Shown here in pieces: positions 1 through 10,001 of a DNA stretch of 64,000 nucleotides. The DNA is from Sphingomonas sp. BK345. Its GTDB lineage: Bacteria; Pseudomonadota; Alphaproteobacteria; Sphingomonadales; Sphingomonadaceae. The stretch spans positions 334,475-398,474 of the forward strand of contig NZ_JACHZX010000004.1 in the NCBI RefSeq assembly GCF_014193845.1, in the 5' to 3' direction. Below the pieces are notes generated by a model. The model was not told the DNA's origin. It saw only the letters and a list, made by a program, of their open reading frames with translations, and ran no database searches. Each line of letters starts with the position of its first letter. Position 1 is the stretch's first letter. Position numbers and translations under genes: made by a program.

Positions 1-194
1 TGCTGTGCTTCGTGCTGGGCGAGGCGGCCTACTATCGGCGCTTCGGCTTTCACGAGGATTACGCGGCCAACTTCGTCTCGCCCTATGCCGGCGAGCATCT
101 GCTCGCGCTGCCGTTGCAGGGCGGGCTGATGCCGTGCGGAGTCCGCGGCGACGCGCGCCACGCCGACGCCTTCGCGGTGCTCGGCGGAGGGTGA
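1..194 (+). CDS. GNAT-family N-acetyltransferase, C-terminal fragment
   Basis: The reading frame is open from the window edge (frame starting at base 3) to a TGA at 192-194, so only the last 63 or so residues are present. The fragment contains GEAAYYRRFGF, the G-x-x-x-YY-x-RFGF pattern at the end of the acetyl-CoA-binding core in YhbS-like GNAT proteins. The start, acetyl-CoA loop and substrate side lie outside the window, so the substrate cannot be named. Family assignment is by motif only. Confidence 0.7.
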   Translation, partial: LCFVLGEAAYYRRFGFHEDYAANFVSPYAGEHLLALPLQGGLMPCGVRGDARHADAFAVLGGG

Positions 195-214
195 GCGGAC
201 ACCACGCTGCCTGT

Positions 215-306
215 TGCCGTTCCCCGGCGAAGGCCGGGGCCCAGGTGGGAAAGCCGCGGCGGCTCTCACCAGCCTCCCCCAACTGGGCCCGGCCTTCACG
301 GAAAAC
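215..306. repeat. Palindromic mosaic repeat, copy 1 (GGCCCAG variant)
   Basis: The left arm reads ccgttccccggcgaaggccg and continues into ggggcccag. The right arm, about 45 bases later, is its imperfect complement (ctgggcccggccttcacgg). The arms flank a GC-rich, non-repeated centre. It lies between the acetyltransferase and aroC and resembles the copy at 40249-40342. It may act as a transcription terminator or just be an interspersed element. Confidence 0.6.
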
Positions 307-451
307 AGCTGCATTAAGCCCCTACCTTCGCCCCCTGTCCTAACCCGCGTGCTTCTGGCACAGCGCGCGCCATGTCCCATGCTGGCCGCCCGCGAACGTT
401 GAGTCCCGACGCGCCAGCGACTCAACATTCGCAACATTCGGACCCTCGCGC

Positions 452-1519
<1,068 letters not shown>

Positions 1520-1600
1520 GTTGGTTAATTTAGGCAAGAAATGACTGGAACACCTGCTTCGTGCGCTTCGTTCGGACCGCACACACAAGGAGAGGTTCTC

Positions 1601-2038
1601 ATGCGCATTCTCGTGATCGCGGCCGCGGCCGCACTCGCTTTGCCCGCCGTCGCCTCGGCACAGACGACCGGCGGCACGGGCGGCAGCACCGGCGGCGGCA
1701 TGGGCACCGGCATGGGCCAGTCGAGCACCGGCATGGGTCAGTCGGGCACCGGCATGGACCAGGGCACGATGGGCACGACGCAGCAGCCCGGTTCGACCGG
1801 CACCACCACCCAGAGCACGCAGTCGGACACAATGTCGACGACGTCGCCGCGCTCTACCCGTGAGTCGCGCCGCTCGTCGCGTAGCCGCTCGACCATGAGC
1901 CAGCCGAGCACGAGCACGACACCGGATCCCTCGACCCAGACGATGAACCCGGACCCGACGGTCGCGCCGATGTCGCAGAACAACCCGCGCACCACCGGCG
2001 CCGACCCGATGGCGACGACGCCGCAGTCGCCGCAGTAA
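1601..2038 (+). CDS. Exported Gly/Met/Thr/Ser-rich low-complexity protein
   Basis: The start at 1601 is chosen because aaggagaggttctc immediately precedes the ATG and a clean signal peptide follows (MRILVIAAAAALALPAVASA, cleavage near residue 20). The mature part of about 125 residues is low complexity: first Gly-Met-Thr repeats around GMGQ, then a short Arg/Ser basic patch (residues about 87-99), then a Pro/Thr/Asn tail. No enzyme motif or cysteine is visible. It is probably periplasmic or surface-associated. Similar exported proteins of unknown role are common in sphingomonads (family impression, not checked). Confidence 0.75.
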   Translation: MRILVIAAAAALALPAVASAQTTGGTGGSTGGGMGTGMGQSSTGMGQSGTGMDQGTMGTTQQPGSTGTTTQSTQSDTMSTTSPRSTRESRRSSRSRSTMSQPSTSTTPDPSTQTMNPDPTVAPMSQNNPRTTGADPMATTPQSPQ

Positions 2039-2051
2039 CCTCGCCTATGCC

Positions 2052-2077
2052 GACCCCCGTGCGATCGCACGGGGGTC
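2052..2077. terminator. Bidirectional hairpin between converging genes
   Basis: A perfect 26-base palindrome (13-base arms, gacccccgtgcga and its complement) sits in the 48-base gap between the ends of the exported-protein gene (+) and purA (-). There is no T run, so intrinsic termination is inferred from position and stem strength only. Confidence 0.6.
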
Positions 2078-2086
2078 GTGCCGCGA

Positions 2087-3376
2087 TCAGTCGGCGAAGG
2101 GGTCGCGCACCAGGATGGTGTCCTCACGCTCCGGGCTGGTCGACACCAGCGCGACGGGGCAACGGATCAATTCCTCGACGCGACGGATATATTTGATTGC
2201 CTGCGCTGGCAGATCGGCCCAGCTCCGCGCGCCCGCGGTCGACTCCTGCCAGCCCTCGATCGTCTCATAGACGGGCTCGACCAGCGCCTGGTCCGCCGCG
2301 TGGGACGGAAAATAGTCGATCACCTCGCCGCGCAGACGATAGCCGGTGCAGATTCGCACCTCGTCCAACCCGTCGAGCACGTCGATCTTGGTCAGCGCGA
2401 TCCCCGTGATGCCGCCAACCGCCGCCGACTGGCGCACCAGCACCGCATCGAACCAGCCGCAGCGCCGCTTGCGCCCCGTTACCGTGCCGAACTCGTGCCC
2501 GCGCGTGCCGAGCCGCTCGCCGGTCGAGTCCTCGAGCTCGGTCGGAAAGGGCCCGGAGCCGACCCGCGTGGTATAGGCCTTGGCGATCCCCAGTACGAAC
2601 CCCACCGCCGCCGGGCCGAGCCCCGAGCCGCCCGCCGCAGTGCCCGCGATCGTGTTCGACGAGGTGACGAACGGGTAGGTACCGTGGTCGATGTCGAGCA
2701 GCACGCCCTGCGCACCCTCGAACAGGATGCGCTTGCCCGCCTCCTTGGCGGCATTGAGGTCGCGCCACACCGGCTTGGCGAAGGGCAGCACGAAGTCGGC
2801 GATGGCGCGCAGCTCGGCGACCAGCGCGTCGCGGTCGATCGGCGCCTCGCCGAAGCCGGCGCGCAGCGCGTCATGATGCGCGGTGAGCCGGTCGAGCTGC
2901 GGCCCGAGATCGTCGAGGTGCGCGAGGTCACAGACGCGCAGCGCGCGGCGGCCAACCTTGTCCTCATAGGCGGGGCCAATGCCGCGCCGTGTCGTGCCGA
3001 TCTTGCCGGCGCCGCTGGCATCCTCGCGCATACCGTCGAGGTCGCGGTGGAACGGCAGGATCAGCGCGCAATTGTCCGCGATCCGCAGCGTCTCGGGCGT
3101 GGCGACCACGCCCTGCGCGGCGAGCCGCTCGATCTCGGCCTTGAGCGCCCAGGGATCGAGCACCACGCCGTTGCCGATCACCGACGGCGTGCCACGCACG
3201 ATGCCGGAGGGCAGCAGCGAGAGCTTGTAGACCGACTCACCGACGACGAGTGTGTGCCCGGCATTGTGCCCGCCCTGGAAGCGCACGACGACGTCGGCGC
3301 GCTCCGCGAGCCAGTCGACGATCTTGCCCTTGCCCTCGTCGCCCCATTGCGCGCCGATGACTGCTACGTTGGCCAT
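2087..3376 (-). CDS. purA: Adenylosuccinate synthetase
   Basis: GTP-dependent condensation of IMP and aspartate to adenylosuccinate, the first step from IMP to AMP. The 429-residue length is standard. The phosphate-binding GDEGKGK is at residues 12-18 and the catalytic-site GGHNAGHT at 35-42. The [12 protein letters not shown] signature is near residue 130. The frame stays open 19 codons further upstream, but the ATG at 3376 gives the conserved [18 protein letters not shown] start. It converges on the preceding gene across a strong hairpin. Confidence 0.98.
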   Translation of the reverse strand: MANVAVIGAQWGDEGKGKIVDWLAERADVVVRFQGGHNAGHTLVVGESVYKLSLLPSGIVRGTPSVIGNGVVLDPWALKAEIERLAAQGVVATPETLRIADNCALILPFHRDLDGMREDASGAGKIGTTRRGIGPAYEDKVGRRALRVCDLAHLDDLGPQLDRLTAHHDALRAGFGEAPIDRDALVAELRAIADFVLPFAKPVWRDLNAAKEAGKRILFEGAQGVLLDIDHGTYPFVTSSNTIAGTAAGGSGLGPAAVGFVLGIAKAYTTRVGSGPFPTELEDSTGERLGTRGHEFGTVTGRKRRCGWFDAVLVRQSAAVGGITGIALTKIDVLDGLDEVRICTGYRLRGEVIDYFPSHAADQALVEPVYETIEGWQESTAGARSWADLPAQAIKYIRRVEELIRCPVALVSTSPEREDTILVRDPFAD

Positions 3377-3593
3377 GGATACAGGTCTCCGCCTGCCGGG
3401 CGAACCCGCGCGCCCTTCGACAGGACTCGGCACGCGAGTGGTTCAGCGATGTCGGTGGGGCGGGTAGCGGCGGAGCAGCGGCAGGTCAACCGGCAGAGCC
3501 CGCGGCGAAGACTGCGTCATCATGGGCCAGCTCCCGGCTTGACCGCCGCCGCAGCGCCGCATCACTCTTCGGCCTCGGGGGGACCGAACGACG

Positions 3594-4088
3594 ATGCGAC
3601 ACCTCGTCCTATATGCGCTCGCGAGCGCGCTGATCACGGCGCCCGCCGCCGCGCGCGAGCTCAAGGTCGGCCAGCCGGCGCCGCCGATCGAGCTCACGCT
3701 GGTCGATGGCAGCAAGACCACCCTGGCCGAGCACCGCGGCGAAGTGGTGCTGCTCAACTTCTGGGCGACCTGGTGTGTCCCGTGTCGCGCCGAGCTGCCG
3801 CTGCTCGACGGCTATTATCGTCATACCAGGCAGCACGCGCTCAGCGTCTTCGCGGTGGCAACCGACGGGTCGGCGCCGCTTCACCAGCTCAAGCCGCTGT
3901 TCGCCGCCATGGCGATCCCGGCGGTGCGCCGGATCAAGGGTATAGACGCAGAGATGCCCGCCGTGCCGACCAACTACATCATCGATCGTGCCGGCGTGGT
4001 CCGCTATGCCAAGGCCGCGGCGCTGGATCTGGACGACCTTAATCGCGAGCTGATCCCGCTGCTCAACGAACCCGCGCCGAAAGGCTGA
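3594..4088 (+). CDS. TlpA-like thioredoxin-fold protein, exported
   Basis: A 164-residue protein with a signal peptide (residues 1-20) and a TlpA/ResA-like thioredoxin fold. The redox pair is WCVPC at residues 60-64, preceded by LNFWAT. The conserved cis-proline segment is PTNYIIDRAG. Such proteins act in the periplasm as thiol-disulfide reductases, often in cytochrome c or cell-envelope maturation, but the partner is not evident here. A lipoprotein gene follows 46 bases downstream on the same strand. Confidence 0.88.
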   Translation: MRHLVLYALASALITAPAAARELKVGQPAPPIELTLVDGSKTTLAEHRGEVVLLNFWATWCVPCRAELPLLDGYYRHTRQHALSVFAVATDGSAPLHQLKPLFAAMAIPAVRRIKGIDAEMPAVPTNYIIDRAGVVRYAKAAALDLDDLNRELIPLLNEPAPKG

Positions 4089-4134
4089 AGCGCGCCGCGG
4101 CGGAACGGTGCCGCAGCGCGCGAGTTGAGCGAAG

Positions 4135-4602
4135 ATGAAGTCTTTCGCGCTCGCCGCTGTCGTTCTGCTGCTGCTCTCCGGCTGCGGCGACCGGACTCGG
4201 GAGCCTGAAGGGGAAGACGCCACCGGGGCTGCGGCCAACGCAACCGCCGCCCCGGATGGCTCAGCGAACATCGTCAGCGCCACTCCCTCGCCGGTCGCTA
4301 GCACCACCCCGTCGCTCGATCGCGCGCGTTATCTCGGGCGCTGGCGGGGGGTGGAAGGTCTGAACCTCGTCGTCTCCCCCCGCGCGGACGCCGACACCTT
4401 GGTGTCGCTGGCGATGCAGTGGAGCCTCGACGACAAAGGCACCTACGACGGCGAGGTCACCGCCGAGGGTATCGCCTTCCAGCGCGCGGGCGCGCGCGAA
4501 CTGCTGCGCCCGACCGACGGCGCCGCGACGGGGCTCAAGTATCTCGACGGCAAGAGGGAGTGCCTCACCGTCAAGCCCGGCGAAGGTTACTGCCGCGACT
4601 GA
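4135..4602 (+). CDS. Small lipoprotein of unknown function
   Basis: A 155-residue protein with a lipobox LLSGC (acylated Cys17) after a short hydrophobic signal. An Ala/Thr/Ser-rich linker follows to about residue 60, then a compact domain beginning around RARYLGRWRGVEG. The layout resembles small periplasmic lipoproteins that follow envelope thioredoxins, but no family motif is recognised. Its last 16 bases overlap the end of the converging CitE-like gene. Confidence 0.8.
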   Translation: MKSFALAAVVLLLLSGCGDRTREPEGEDATGAAANATAAPDGSANIVSATPSPVASTTPSLDRARYLGRWRGVEGLNLVVSPRADADTLVSLAMQWSLDDKGTYDGEVTAEGIAFQRAGARELLRPTDGAATGLKYLDGKRECLTVKPGEGYCRD

Positions 4603-5453
4603 ACCGCACGATCGAGCACGATGAGCCGGTGCGCCTCGGTGAGGTGAAGCCGCTCCACCATCTCGCCCTCGACCCGGATCGCCCCCAGCGCCGCATGCTC
4701 GGGCAAGGCGAAAGCGGCGACTATCCGCTCGGCGCGGGCGACCGCCTCCGCCGATGGCGCGAAGGCGCGGTTCGCGGGCTCGATCTGCGCCGGGTGGATC
4801 AGCGTCTTGCCGTCGAATCCCCAGCGCGCGCCCTGCGCACAGGCGCGCTCGATCGCGGCGGCGTCGTCGATCGCGTTGGTGACGCCGTCGAGCGCGACGA
4901 TGCCGGCGAGCCGCGCCGCGAGCACCACCTCGGTGAGGATCGGCCACAGCGGTGCGCGATCCTCGCCCAGGATGCAGCGCAGCTCGCGCGCGAGGTCATT
5001 GGGCCCGACCACCAGCGCGGCGAGCCCGGTCTCGCGCGCCACCGCTACGATCGAGCGCAGCGCCGTGACGCCGGCGCAGGTCTCGATCATCGCCCAGAGC
5101 GCGGGCCCCTCGCCCAGCGCGGCCCGCGCGGCGCGGAGCGTGTCGGCGCCGTCCACCTTGGGGAGCAGCACCGCGTCGAGCGGCGCATCGCGCAGCGCGG
5201 CGAGGTCGTCGGCGCCCCATCCAGTGTCGGCGCCGTTGACTCGCACGATGCGTTCGCGCGCGCCCCAGCCGCCCGCGGTGAGGCGGGCGAGTGCGGCGTC
5301 GCGCGCGTCGCACTTCACCGCGGGCGCGACCGAATCCTCGAGGTCGAAAATTACCGCGTCGCAGTCGAGCGTCGCCGCCTTGGCGAGCGCGCGCTGGTTC
5401 GACGCTGGAAGGAACAGAGCGCTGCGACGCGGGCGCGCCGCCACCGCACTCAC
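4587..5453 (-). CDS. CitE-like HpcH/HpaI-family CoA-ester lyase
   Basis: A 288-residue TIM-barrel protein of the HpcH/HpaI aldolase superfamily, CitE-like branch. It has the N-terminal RRSALFLPASNQRALAKA, the acidic metal/substrate segment VIFDLEDSVAP (about residues 35-45), and RVNGADTGWGADDL. Members cleave or make (S)-citramalyl-, malyl- or related CoA esters. The substrate here is unknown. It starts at a GTG at 5453 that overlaps the stop of the upstream lipoprotein gene by 4 bases, implying translational coupling. Confidence 0.87.
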   Translation of the reverse strand: MSAVAARPRRSALFLPASNQRALAKAATLDCDAVIFDLEDSVAPAVKCDARDAALARLTAGGWGARERIVRVNGADTGWGADDLAALRDAPLDAVLLPKVDGADTLRAARAALGEGPALWAMIETCAGVTALRSIVAVARETGLAALVVGPNDLARELRCILGEDRAPLWPILTEVVLAARLAGIVALDGVTNAIDDAAAIERACAQGARWGFDGKTLIHPAQIEPANRAFAPSAEAVARAERIVAAFALPEHAALGAIRVEGEMVERLHLTEAHRLIVLDRAVQSRQ

Positions 5454-6649
5454 TTGCCCGCGAACCCCGTCGGCGCGGGCGAGACCGCCACCGCGCCGCC
5501 GGCGCGCAGCTCCTTCACCTCAAGCGCGCGCTCGGCGACGCCGTCGCGGCCGAAGCGGAACGCGCCGTCGATCCCGGCGAAGCCGTCGGCATCGCGCAGC
5601 CGCGGCTCGGGGAAGGCGGTGCCCGGCTTCCAGTCGCGCGCGATCCGCACCACCAGCAGCACCGAATCATAACCGAGGCTCGACAGCCGGTACGGCGCGG
5701 CGTTGAAGCGGGTGCGGTAGTTGCGCGCATATTGGCGATACAGATCGTCGGGCACGCTGGCGAACCATGAGCCGCTCAGCGCGGGCGCACTCGCGCCTTT
5801 GTCGGCGTTCCACAATTCGGTGCCGAGGATCTGCGCCGAGGGGCTGTTGCGACGGAGCAGCGGCACTGCCGCCGTGGCGGAGCCGGCGCTGTCGGCGATC
5901 AGGATCGCGTCGAACGGCGCGTCCTTGACCATGCGCTGCACCGCCGCACTGAGCGCACCGGGGCCGCGGTCATAGGTCTGCAACGAGACCACGCGCCCGC
6001 CGGCCTGCTCGACCGCGCGCAGGAAGGCGGTAGAGGCGCGGCTGCCGTACAGCGCGTTGGGCACCAGCCCGCCGAAGTTGTTCATGCCGCGCGCGCGCGC
6101 GAAGCCGACCACTCGCTCGATCGACTGCGCCGGCGCATAGCCCAGCACGTACGTGCCGTTGCCCGCGACGCCGGTGTCGTTGGAGAAGGACAGGACCGGC
6201 ACCTGGGCGGCGTGCGCGATCGGGGCGACCGCGCGCACGTCCTCGGCCAGCAGCGGCCCGAGGATCAGCTGCGCGCCGTCGGCGATCGCGCGCGAGGCGG
6301 CCTGCGCGGCGCCGGTGGCGGTGTCATAGCTGGTGATTCGTACCTGGGCGTTGCGCGTGTCGAGCAGCGCCAGCTGGGTGGCGTTGGCGAGGCTGCGCCC
6401 CACGCCGGCGTTGCTGCCCGACAGCGGCACCAGCAGCGCGACGCGGTGCCGCTCCGTGTCGCGCGGCAGGCCGCTGACCACCTCGGGCGCGGTATCACGC
6501 GGCGGCGGCGCCTGGGTCTGCGCGCGCGGTGCCTCGACGGGGGCGCGCGGCACCACCGTCGAACAGGCCGCGAGCAGCAGCGCGCCGGTGACCGCGACCA
6601 ATCGGCCCCATGCGTTCGACCATTGCGGCCGCCCGATCGCCTCTGCCAT
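5450..6649 (-). CDS. Penicillin-binding protein activator (LpoA/YraM-like) lipoprotein
   Basis: A 399-residue lipoprotein with lipobox LLLAAC (Cys29), a Pro/Ala-rich linker, and from about residue 65 a periplasmic-binding-protein fold (VALLVPLSGSNAGVGRSLANA, then GPLLAEDVRAVAPIA and VLSFSND). This matches the C-terminal domain of LpoA, the outer-membrane activator of PBP1a. The N-terminal TPR domain of gamma-proteobacterial LpoA is absent, as in other alphaproteobacterial members. It is divergent from rsmI, as yraM and yraL are in Escherichia coli. Its ATG at 6649 overlaps the rsmI ATG by two bases. Confidence 0.85.
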   Translation of the reverse strand: MAEAIGRPQWSNAWGRLVAVTGALLLAACSTVVPRAPVEAPRAQTQAPPPRDTAPEVVSGLPRDTERHRVALLVPLSGSNAGVGRSLANATQLALLDTRNAQVRITSYDTATGAAQAASRAIADGAQLILGPLLAEDVRAVAPIAHAAQVPVLSFSNDTGVAGNGTYVLGYAPAQSIERVVGFARARGMNNFGGLVPNALYGSRASTAFLRAVEQAGGRVVSLQTYDRGPGALSAAVQRMVKDAPFDAILIADSAGSATAAVPLLRRNSPSAQILGTELWNADKGASAPALSGSWFASVPDDLYRQYARNYRTRFNAAPYRLSSLGYDSVLLVVRIARDWKPGTAFPEPRLRDADGFAGIDGAFRFGRDGVAERALEVKELRAGGAVAVSPAPTGFAGK

Positions 6650-7490
6650 GACAACTCCCGTGAACTCTCTACTTCCCGGGCTCTACATCGTCGCCACCCC
6701 GATCGGCAATCTCGGCGATCTCTCTCCGCGTGCGGCGGAGGTGCTCGCCGCCGCCGACGTCATCGCGGTGGAGGACTCGCGCGTCACCGCCGGGCTGCTC
6801 CGCCACATCGGCACGAAGCGACCGATGACTCCCTATCACGACCACAATGCCGCCGAGGTACGCCCACGCCTGATCGAGCGGATGGCGACCCAGGTGGTCG
6901 CGCTCGTCTCCGACGCGGGCACGCCGCTGATCTCCGATCCGGGCTATAAGCTGGTGCGCGAGGCGCGCGCGGCCGGGCGCCACGTCGTCACCGTCCCGGG
7001 CGCCTGCGCCGCGGTCGCCGCGCTGACGCTCGCCGGACTGCCGACCGATCGCTTCCTCTTCCTCGGCTTCCTCCCTCCCAAGGAGCAGGCGCGCGCCGAG
7101 GCGATCCGCGAGGTGGCGGCGGTGCGCGCCACGCTGGTGCTGTACGAATCGGGGCCGCGGCTGGCCGCCTGCCTCGCCGCGCTGGCGCAGCTGCTGGGCG
7201 AGCGCGAGGCGGCGGTGTGCCGCGAGATCACCAAGAAGTTCGAGGAAGCCGTGACCGGCACGCTCGGCGCCCTGGCGGCGCGCTACGCCGAGGCGCCGCC
7301 AAGGGGCGAGATCGTCGTCGTGGTCGCGCCGCCTGCCCCGCCCGCCCCGGCCAGCGCGGACGACGCCGACGCTGCGCTCGCCGAGGCGCTCACCCGCCTG
7401 CCCGCATCCAAGGCGGCAGGCGAGGTGGCCAAGGCGCTCGGTCTCGACCGCCGCGAGCTGTACGCGCGCGCGCTGGCGCTCAAGGGGTAG
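6648..7490 (+). CDS. rsmI: 16S rRNA (cytidine(1402)-2'-O)-methyltransferase
   Basis: SAM-dependent 2'-O-methylation of C1402 in 16S rRNA. The 280 residues carry the tetrapyrrole-methylase-fold motifs: ATPIGNLGDLS (16-26), the catalytic-loop VEDSR (41-45) and SDAGTPLISDPG (88-99). A C-terminal LPASKAAGEVAKALGLDRRELY segment matches the family tail. The start ATG at 6648 lies inside the divergent lipoprotein start codon; a GTG at 6660 is an alternative. It ends 11 bases inside the converging next gene. Confidence 0.95.
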   Translation: MTTPVNSLLPGLYIVATPIGNLGDLSPRAAEVLAAADVIAVEDSRVTAGLLRHIGTKRPMTPYHDHNAAEVRPRLIERMATQVVALVSDAGTPLISDPGYKLVREARAAGRHVVTVPGACAAVAALTLAGLPTDRFLFLGFLPPKEQARAEAIREVAAVRATLVLYESGPRLAACLAALAQLLGEREAAVCREITKKFEEAVTGTLGALAARYAEAPPRGEIVVVVAPPAPPAPASADDADAALAEALTRLPASKAAGEVAKALGLDRRELYARALALKG

Positions 7491-8415
7491 CGGGCGCGCT
7501 GGCCCCGTTCTCGCGCGCGATCGCCCCGGCCATGCGACCGCGCTGGGTGTAGGCGAAGGCGTTGGCCCCGCCCGTGTACAGGCCGCGCAGATAGCCTCGG
7601 TCGAACGCGGTGAGCTGCGCGGGCGACGCCGCCTTGCCGCCGAACAGCGCCAGCATCGTATCGAGACCTCCGCCGGGCAGCTCGCGCGCGCCGGCGAAGA
7701 GGCGTAGAGCGGCGTAGTCGGCGAGCTGACGCGAGGTCTTGCCCACCACCGCCTTGCGCTCGACGATCAGCACCGCGGTGACCACGTCCTGCCGCACCGG
7801 CTGGACGACGCGCGAGGCGACCGCGACGTTGAAGGTCGGCGGCCCGTCCCCGGGCAGGCTCGTCTCACCGTCGCGCGTGCGTATCTCGGTGAGCCGCCAC
7901 GCGAACACCGGCCCCTCGCTCTTGAGCAGCGCGCGGCGCGCGTTCAAGCCGACGCCCAGCAGCGCGCGATGGTTGGACTTCGCCATCTTCGCCACCTCGG
8001 CGTGCGCGTCGTCGACGAACAGCACCATCGTGTTGGGCCGACAGTGATCGCCGGCGAGCGTGATGCCCACCGAGTCGGCGTCGTCGAGCATGCGCTGCGC
8101 GATCTCGCTCGACACCTTGTTCGAGAGCCCTCCGACCGCGACGCAGACGGGGTCTTGGAAGCGCGCGATCGGCACGTTCTGCGACACCGGGCCGGTGGCC
8201 GCGCGCACCTGGTTGCCGATGACCTTGCGGGTAGGCGCGGCAACGATGATGTCGCCGTTGTCGCCGAGCCGCTGATCCGCGGCGGGTACGGGCGCGGACT
8301 CCGTGACGCTGGCCGCCGTGTTTTCCGGCGCCGACTGGGGAGCCGCCGCGCTCGGCACCGGGGCGGGAAGCTGCAACGCGGCGATGACCAACGCTGCCAG
8401 ATATGGGCCGACCAT
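7480..8415 (-). CDS. Exported protein of unknown function
   Basis: A 311-residue protein with a signal-like N-terminus (MVGPYLAALVIAALQLPAPV) and an Ala/Pro-rich spacer to about residue 60. A globular part follows with two cysteines near residues 91 and 122 that could pair. DPVCVAVGGLSNKVSSEIAQRM and DHCRPNTMVLFVDD are the most distinctive segments. I do not recognise a named family; similar proteins seem frequent in sphingomonad genomes. It probably acts in the periplasm. It overlaps the end of rsmI by 11 bases. Confidence 0.82.
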   Translation of the reverse strand: MVGPYLAALVIAALQLPAPVPSAAAPQSAPENTAASVTESAPVPAADQRLGDNGDIIVAAPTRKVIGNQVRAATGPVSQNVPIARFQDPVCVAVGGLSNKVSSEIAQRMLDDADSVGITLAGDHCRPNTMVLFVDDAHAEVAKMAKSNHRALLGVGLNARRALLKSEGPVFAWRLTEIRTRDGETSLPGDGPPTFNVAVASRVVQPVRQDVVTAVLIVERKAVVGKTSRQLADYAALRLFAGARELPGGGLDTMLALFGGKAASPAQLTAFDRGYLRGLYTGGANAFAYTQRGRMAGAIARENGASAPATP

Positions 8416-8575
8416 CGCCTTCTCTCCCGTCGTGCGGTGGACAGTTTAGGCGTGCCACCCTCCCATGCCCACGCCCTTTCTGATCCGGATCGAGCGAGGA
8501 GTGGCGATCGCGTGGCGCCGGGTAGGACGATCTGTCCCATCGAACCCGCGCACCGGCGCGCCTACATCGCCGCGC

Positions 8576-9031
8576 ATGGAACCGACGCCCCCCGCCCCCC
8601 CCGCCGCCGCGCCGAGCGGCCGCGACCGATTCTGGTGGATCATTCGCTCGGGCTGGCGCGGCCGCTGCCCGCGCTGCGGCGAAGGCAGAATGTTCGTCTC
8701 CTGGCTCAAGGTGGTACCGCGCTGTGATCATTGCGGGCTCGACTATCGCTTCGCGGCACCCGACGACGGCCCCGCCTTCTTCTCGCTGTGCATCATCGCG
8801 CTGCCGCTGACCGCCTTCGTCGTCTGGCTCCAGGTCGCGTTCGACCCGCCTGCCTGGGTTCATCTCATCACCTCGGTGCCGGTGATGGCGCTCGGCACGC
8901 TGCTGCCGCTGCGGCCGATCAAGGGCTGGCTGGTCGCGTCGCAATACGTCAATCGCGCGCAGGAGGCGGGAACGCGCGGGCTCTGGTCCGACCTGCACGG
9001 GACCTCCGGCGCGAGCGACTTCGACCAGTGA
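8576..9031 (+). CDS. DUF983 zinc-ribbon membrane protein
   Basis: A 151-residue DUF983 protein. Two CxxC pairs (Cys31/34 and Cys50/53, CPRC and CDHC) form a predicted zinc ribbon. Two hydrophobic segments follow (about residues 69-88 and 95-115), then a short tail. The family is linked to cytochrome oxidase assembly neighbourhoods but has no proven function. The ATG at 8576 is preferred over one at 8465, because the extra 37 residues look like non-coding translation. The cytochrome gene overlaps its stop by 4 bases. Confidence 0.88.
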   Translation: MEPTPPAPPAAAPSGRDRFWWIIRSGWRGRCPRCGEGRMFVSWLKVVPRCDHCGLDYRFAAPDDGPAFFSLCIIALPLTAFVVWLQVAFDPPAWVHLITSVPVMALGTLLPLRPIKGWLVASQYVNRAQEAGTRGLWSDLHGTSGASDFDQ

Positions 9032-9477
9032 GCGCACGGCGCGTCACGCTCGCCGCGGCGACGCTGGCGCTGCTCGCCGCCTGCGGCGACGGCGACGTGG
9101 CGGCCCGCCGCAGGGCGCTGGGCGCGAACCCGACGCTGGCGGCGCGGCTCGCCGCCGCCGACGCAGGTCGCGGCGCGCGGTTGTTCGGCCAGTGTGCCGC
9201 CTGCCACACGATCGGCGCGGGTGCGGGCGACCGCAACGGGCCCAACCTGCGCGGGGTGATGGGCGCGCCCGTCGCCGGGGTGAGCCCGCGCTTCGGCTAC
9301 ACCGCCGCCCTGCGCGGGCACGGAGGCAGGTGGACCGACGCGGCGATGGACGCCTGGCTTGCCGACCCGGCCGCGGTCGCGCCCGGCACCGCGATGCGCT
9401 TCGCCGGCGTGCGCGACCCGCTCGATCGCGCCGACCTGATCGCCTATCTGCACCGGCAGGGCGACGCGGCTCGCTGA
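9028..9477 (+). CDS. c-type cytochrome (lipid-anchored class I)
   Basis: A 149-residue protein starting at a GTG that overlaps the DUF983 stop (GTGA). The N-terminal hydrophobic stretch ends in LLAAC (Cys19), a plausible lipobox. The heme motif CAACH is at 56-60, GPNLRGVMG follows at 71-79, and the distal Met ligand is in GTAMRFAG (Met123). This is the mitochondrial-type class I cytochrome c pattern. Coupling to DUF983 suggests a respiratory role, but the partner oxidase is not in the window. Confidence 0.9.
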   Translation: MSARRVTLAAATLALLAACGDGDVAARRRALGANPTLAARLAAADAGRGARLFGQCAACHTIGAGAGDRNGPNLRGVMGAPVAGVSPRFGYTAALRGHGGRWTDAAMDAWLADPAAVAPGTAMRFAGVRDPLDRADLIAYLHRQGDAAR

Positions 9478-9529
9478 GCCGGGCCAGCACCTGCTTGCCG
9501 CAGCCGCGCGGCTCGGGCACCCCGCGATC

Positions 9530-9901
9530 ATGCGCCGCCCCCGCTCCCTGCTCGACCGCCGTGACGCCGAAGCGGCCGGCCGCCGCGGCGAGCGGCTCGC
9601 CGCCTGGTGGCTGCGGCTCCAGGGCTGGCAGATCCTCGATCGGCGCGTGCGGACGCCGGCGGGCGAGGTCGATCTGGTGGCGCGGCGCGGTGCGCTGGTC
9701 GCCTTCGTCGAGGTGAAGGCGCGGCGCACCGCCGCCGAGCTCGACGTCGCGATCGACGAACGCCGGCTCGCGCGCGTGGCCGCCGCCGCCGAGCTGCTGA
9801 TGCCCCGCTACGCGCTGCCGGGCGACGACATCCGCGTCGACGTGCTGCTACTCGCCCCCGGCACGCGCCCGCGCCATATCGAGAACGCCTGGATCGGCTG
9901 A
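9530..9901 (+). CDS. yraN: UPF0102 / YraN-like nuclease-fold protein
   Basis: A 123-residue UPF0102 protein. The PD-(D/E)xK-like core is visible as GEVDLVARRGALVAFVEVKAR (E-V-D-L, then F-V-E-V-K). The N-terminal GRRGERLAAWWLRLQGW is typical. The biochemical role of the family is unsettled. In many proteobacteria yraN lies beside the rsmI/lpoA pair; here it is 2.9 kb away with other genes between. The ATG at 9530 is the family-consistent start. Confidence 0.92.
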   Translation: MRRPRSLLDRRDAEAAGRRGERLAAWWLRLQGWQILDRRVRTPAGEVDLVARRGALVAFVEVKARRTAAELDVAIDERRLARVAAAAELLMPRYALPGDDIRVDVLLLAPGTRPRHIENAWIG

Positions 9902-10001
9902 GCTCCGGCGTCGGCCCGCCCAAGCCGGCGCGACCGTGCGTGACATTGGCCCTGCGCCACCCTACCTGCCGCCGCATCGCTCTGCCGGAAAGGGACAGTC
10001 C

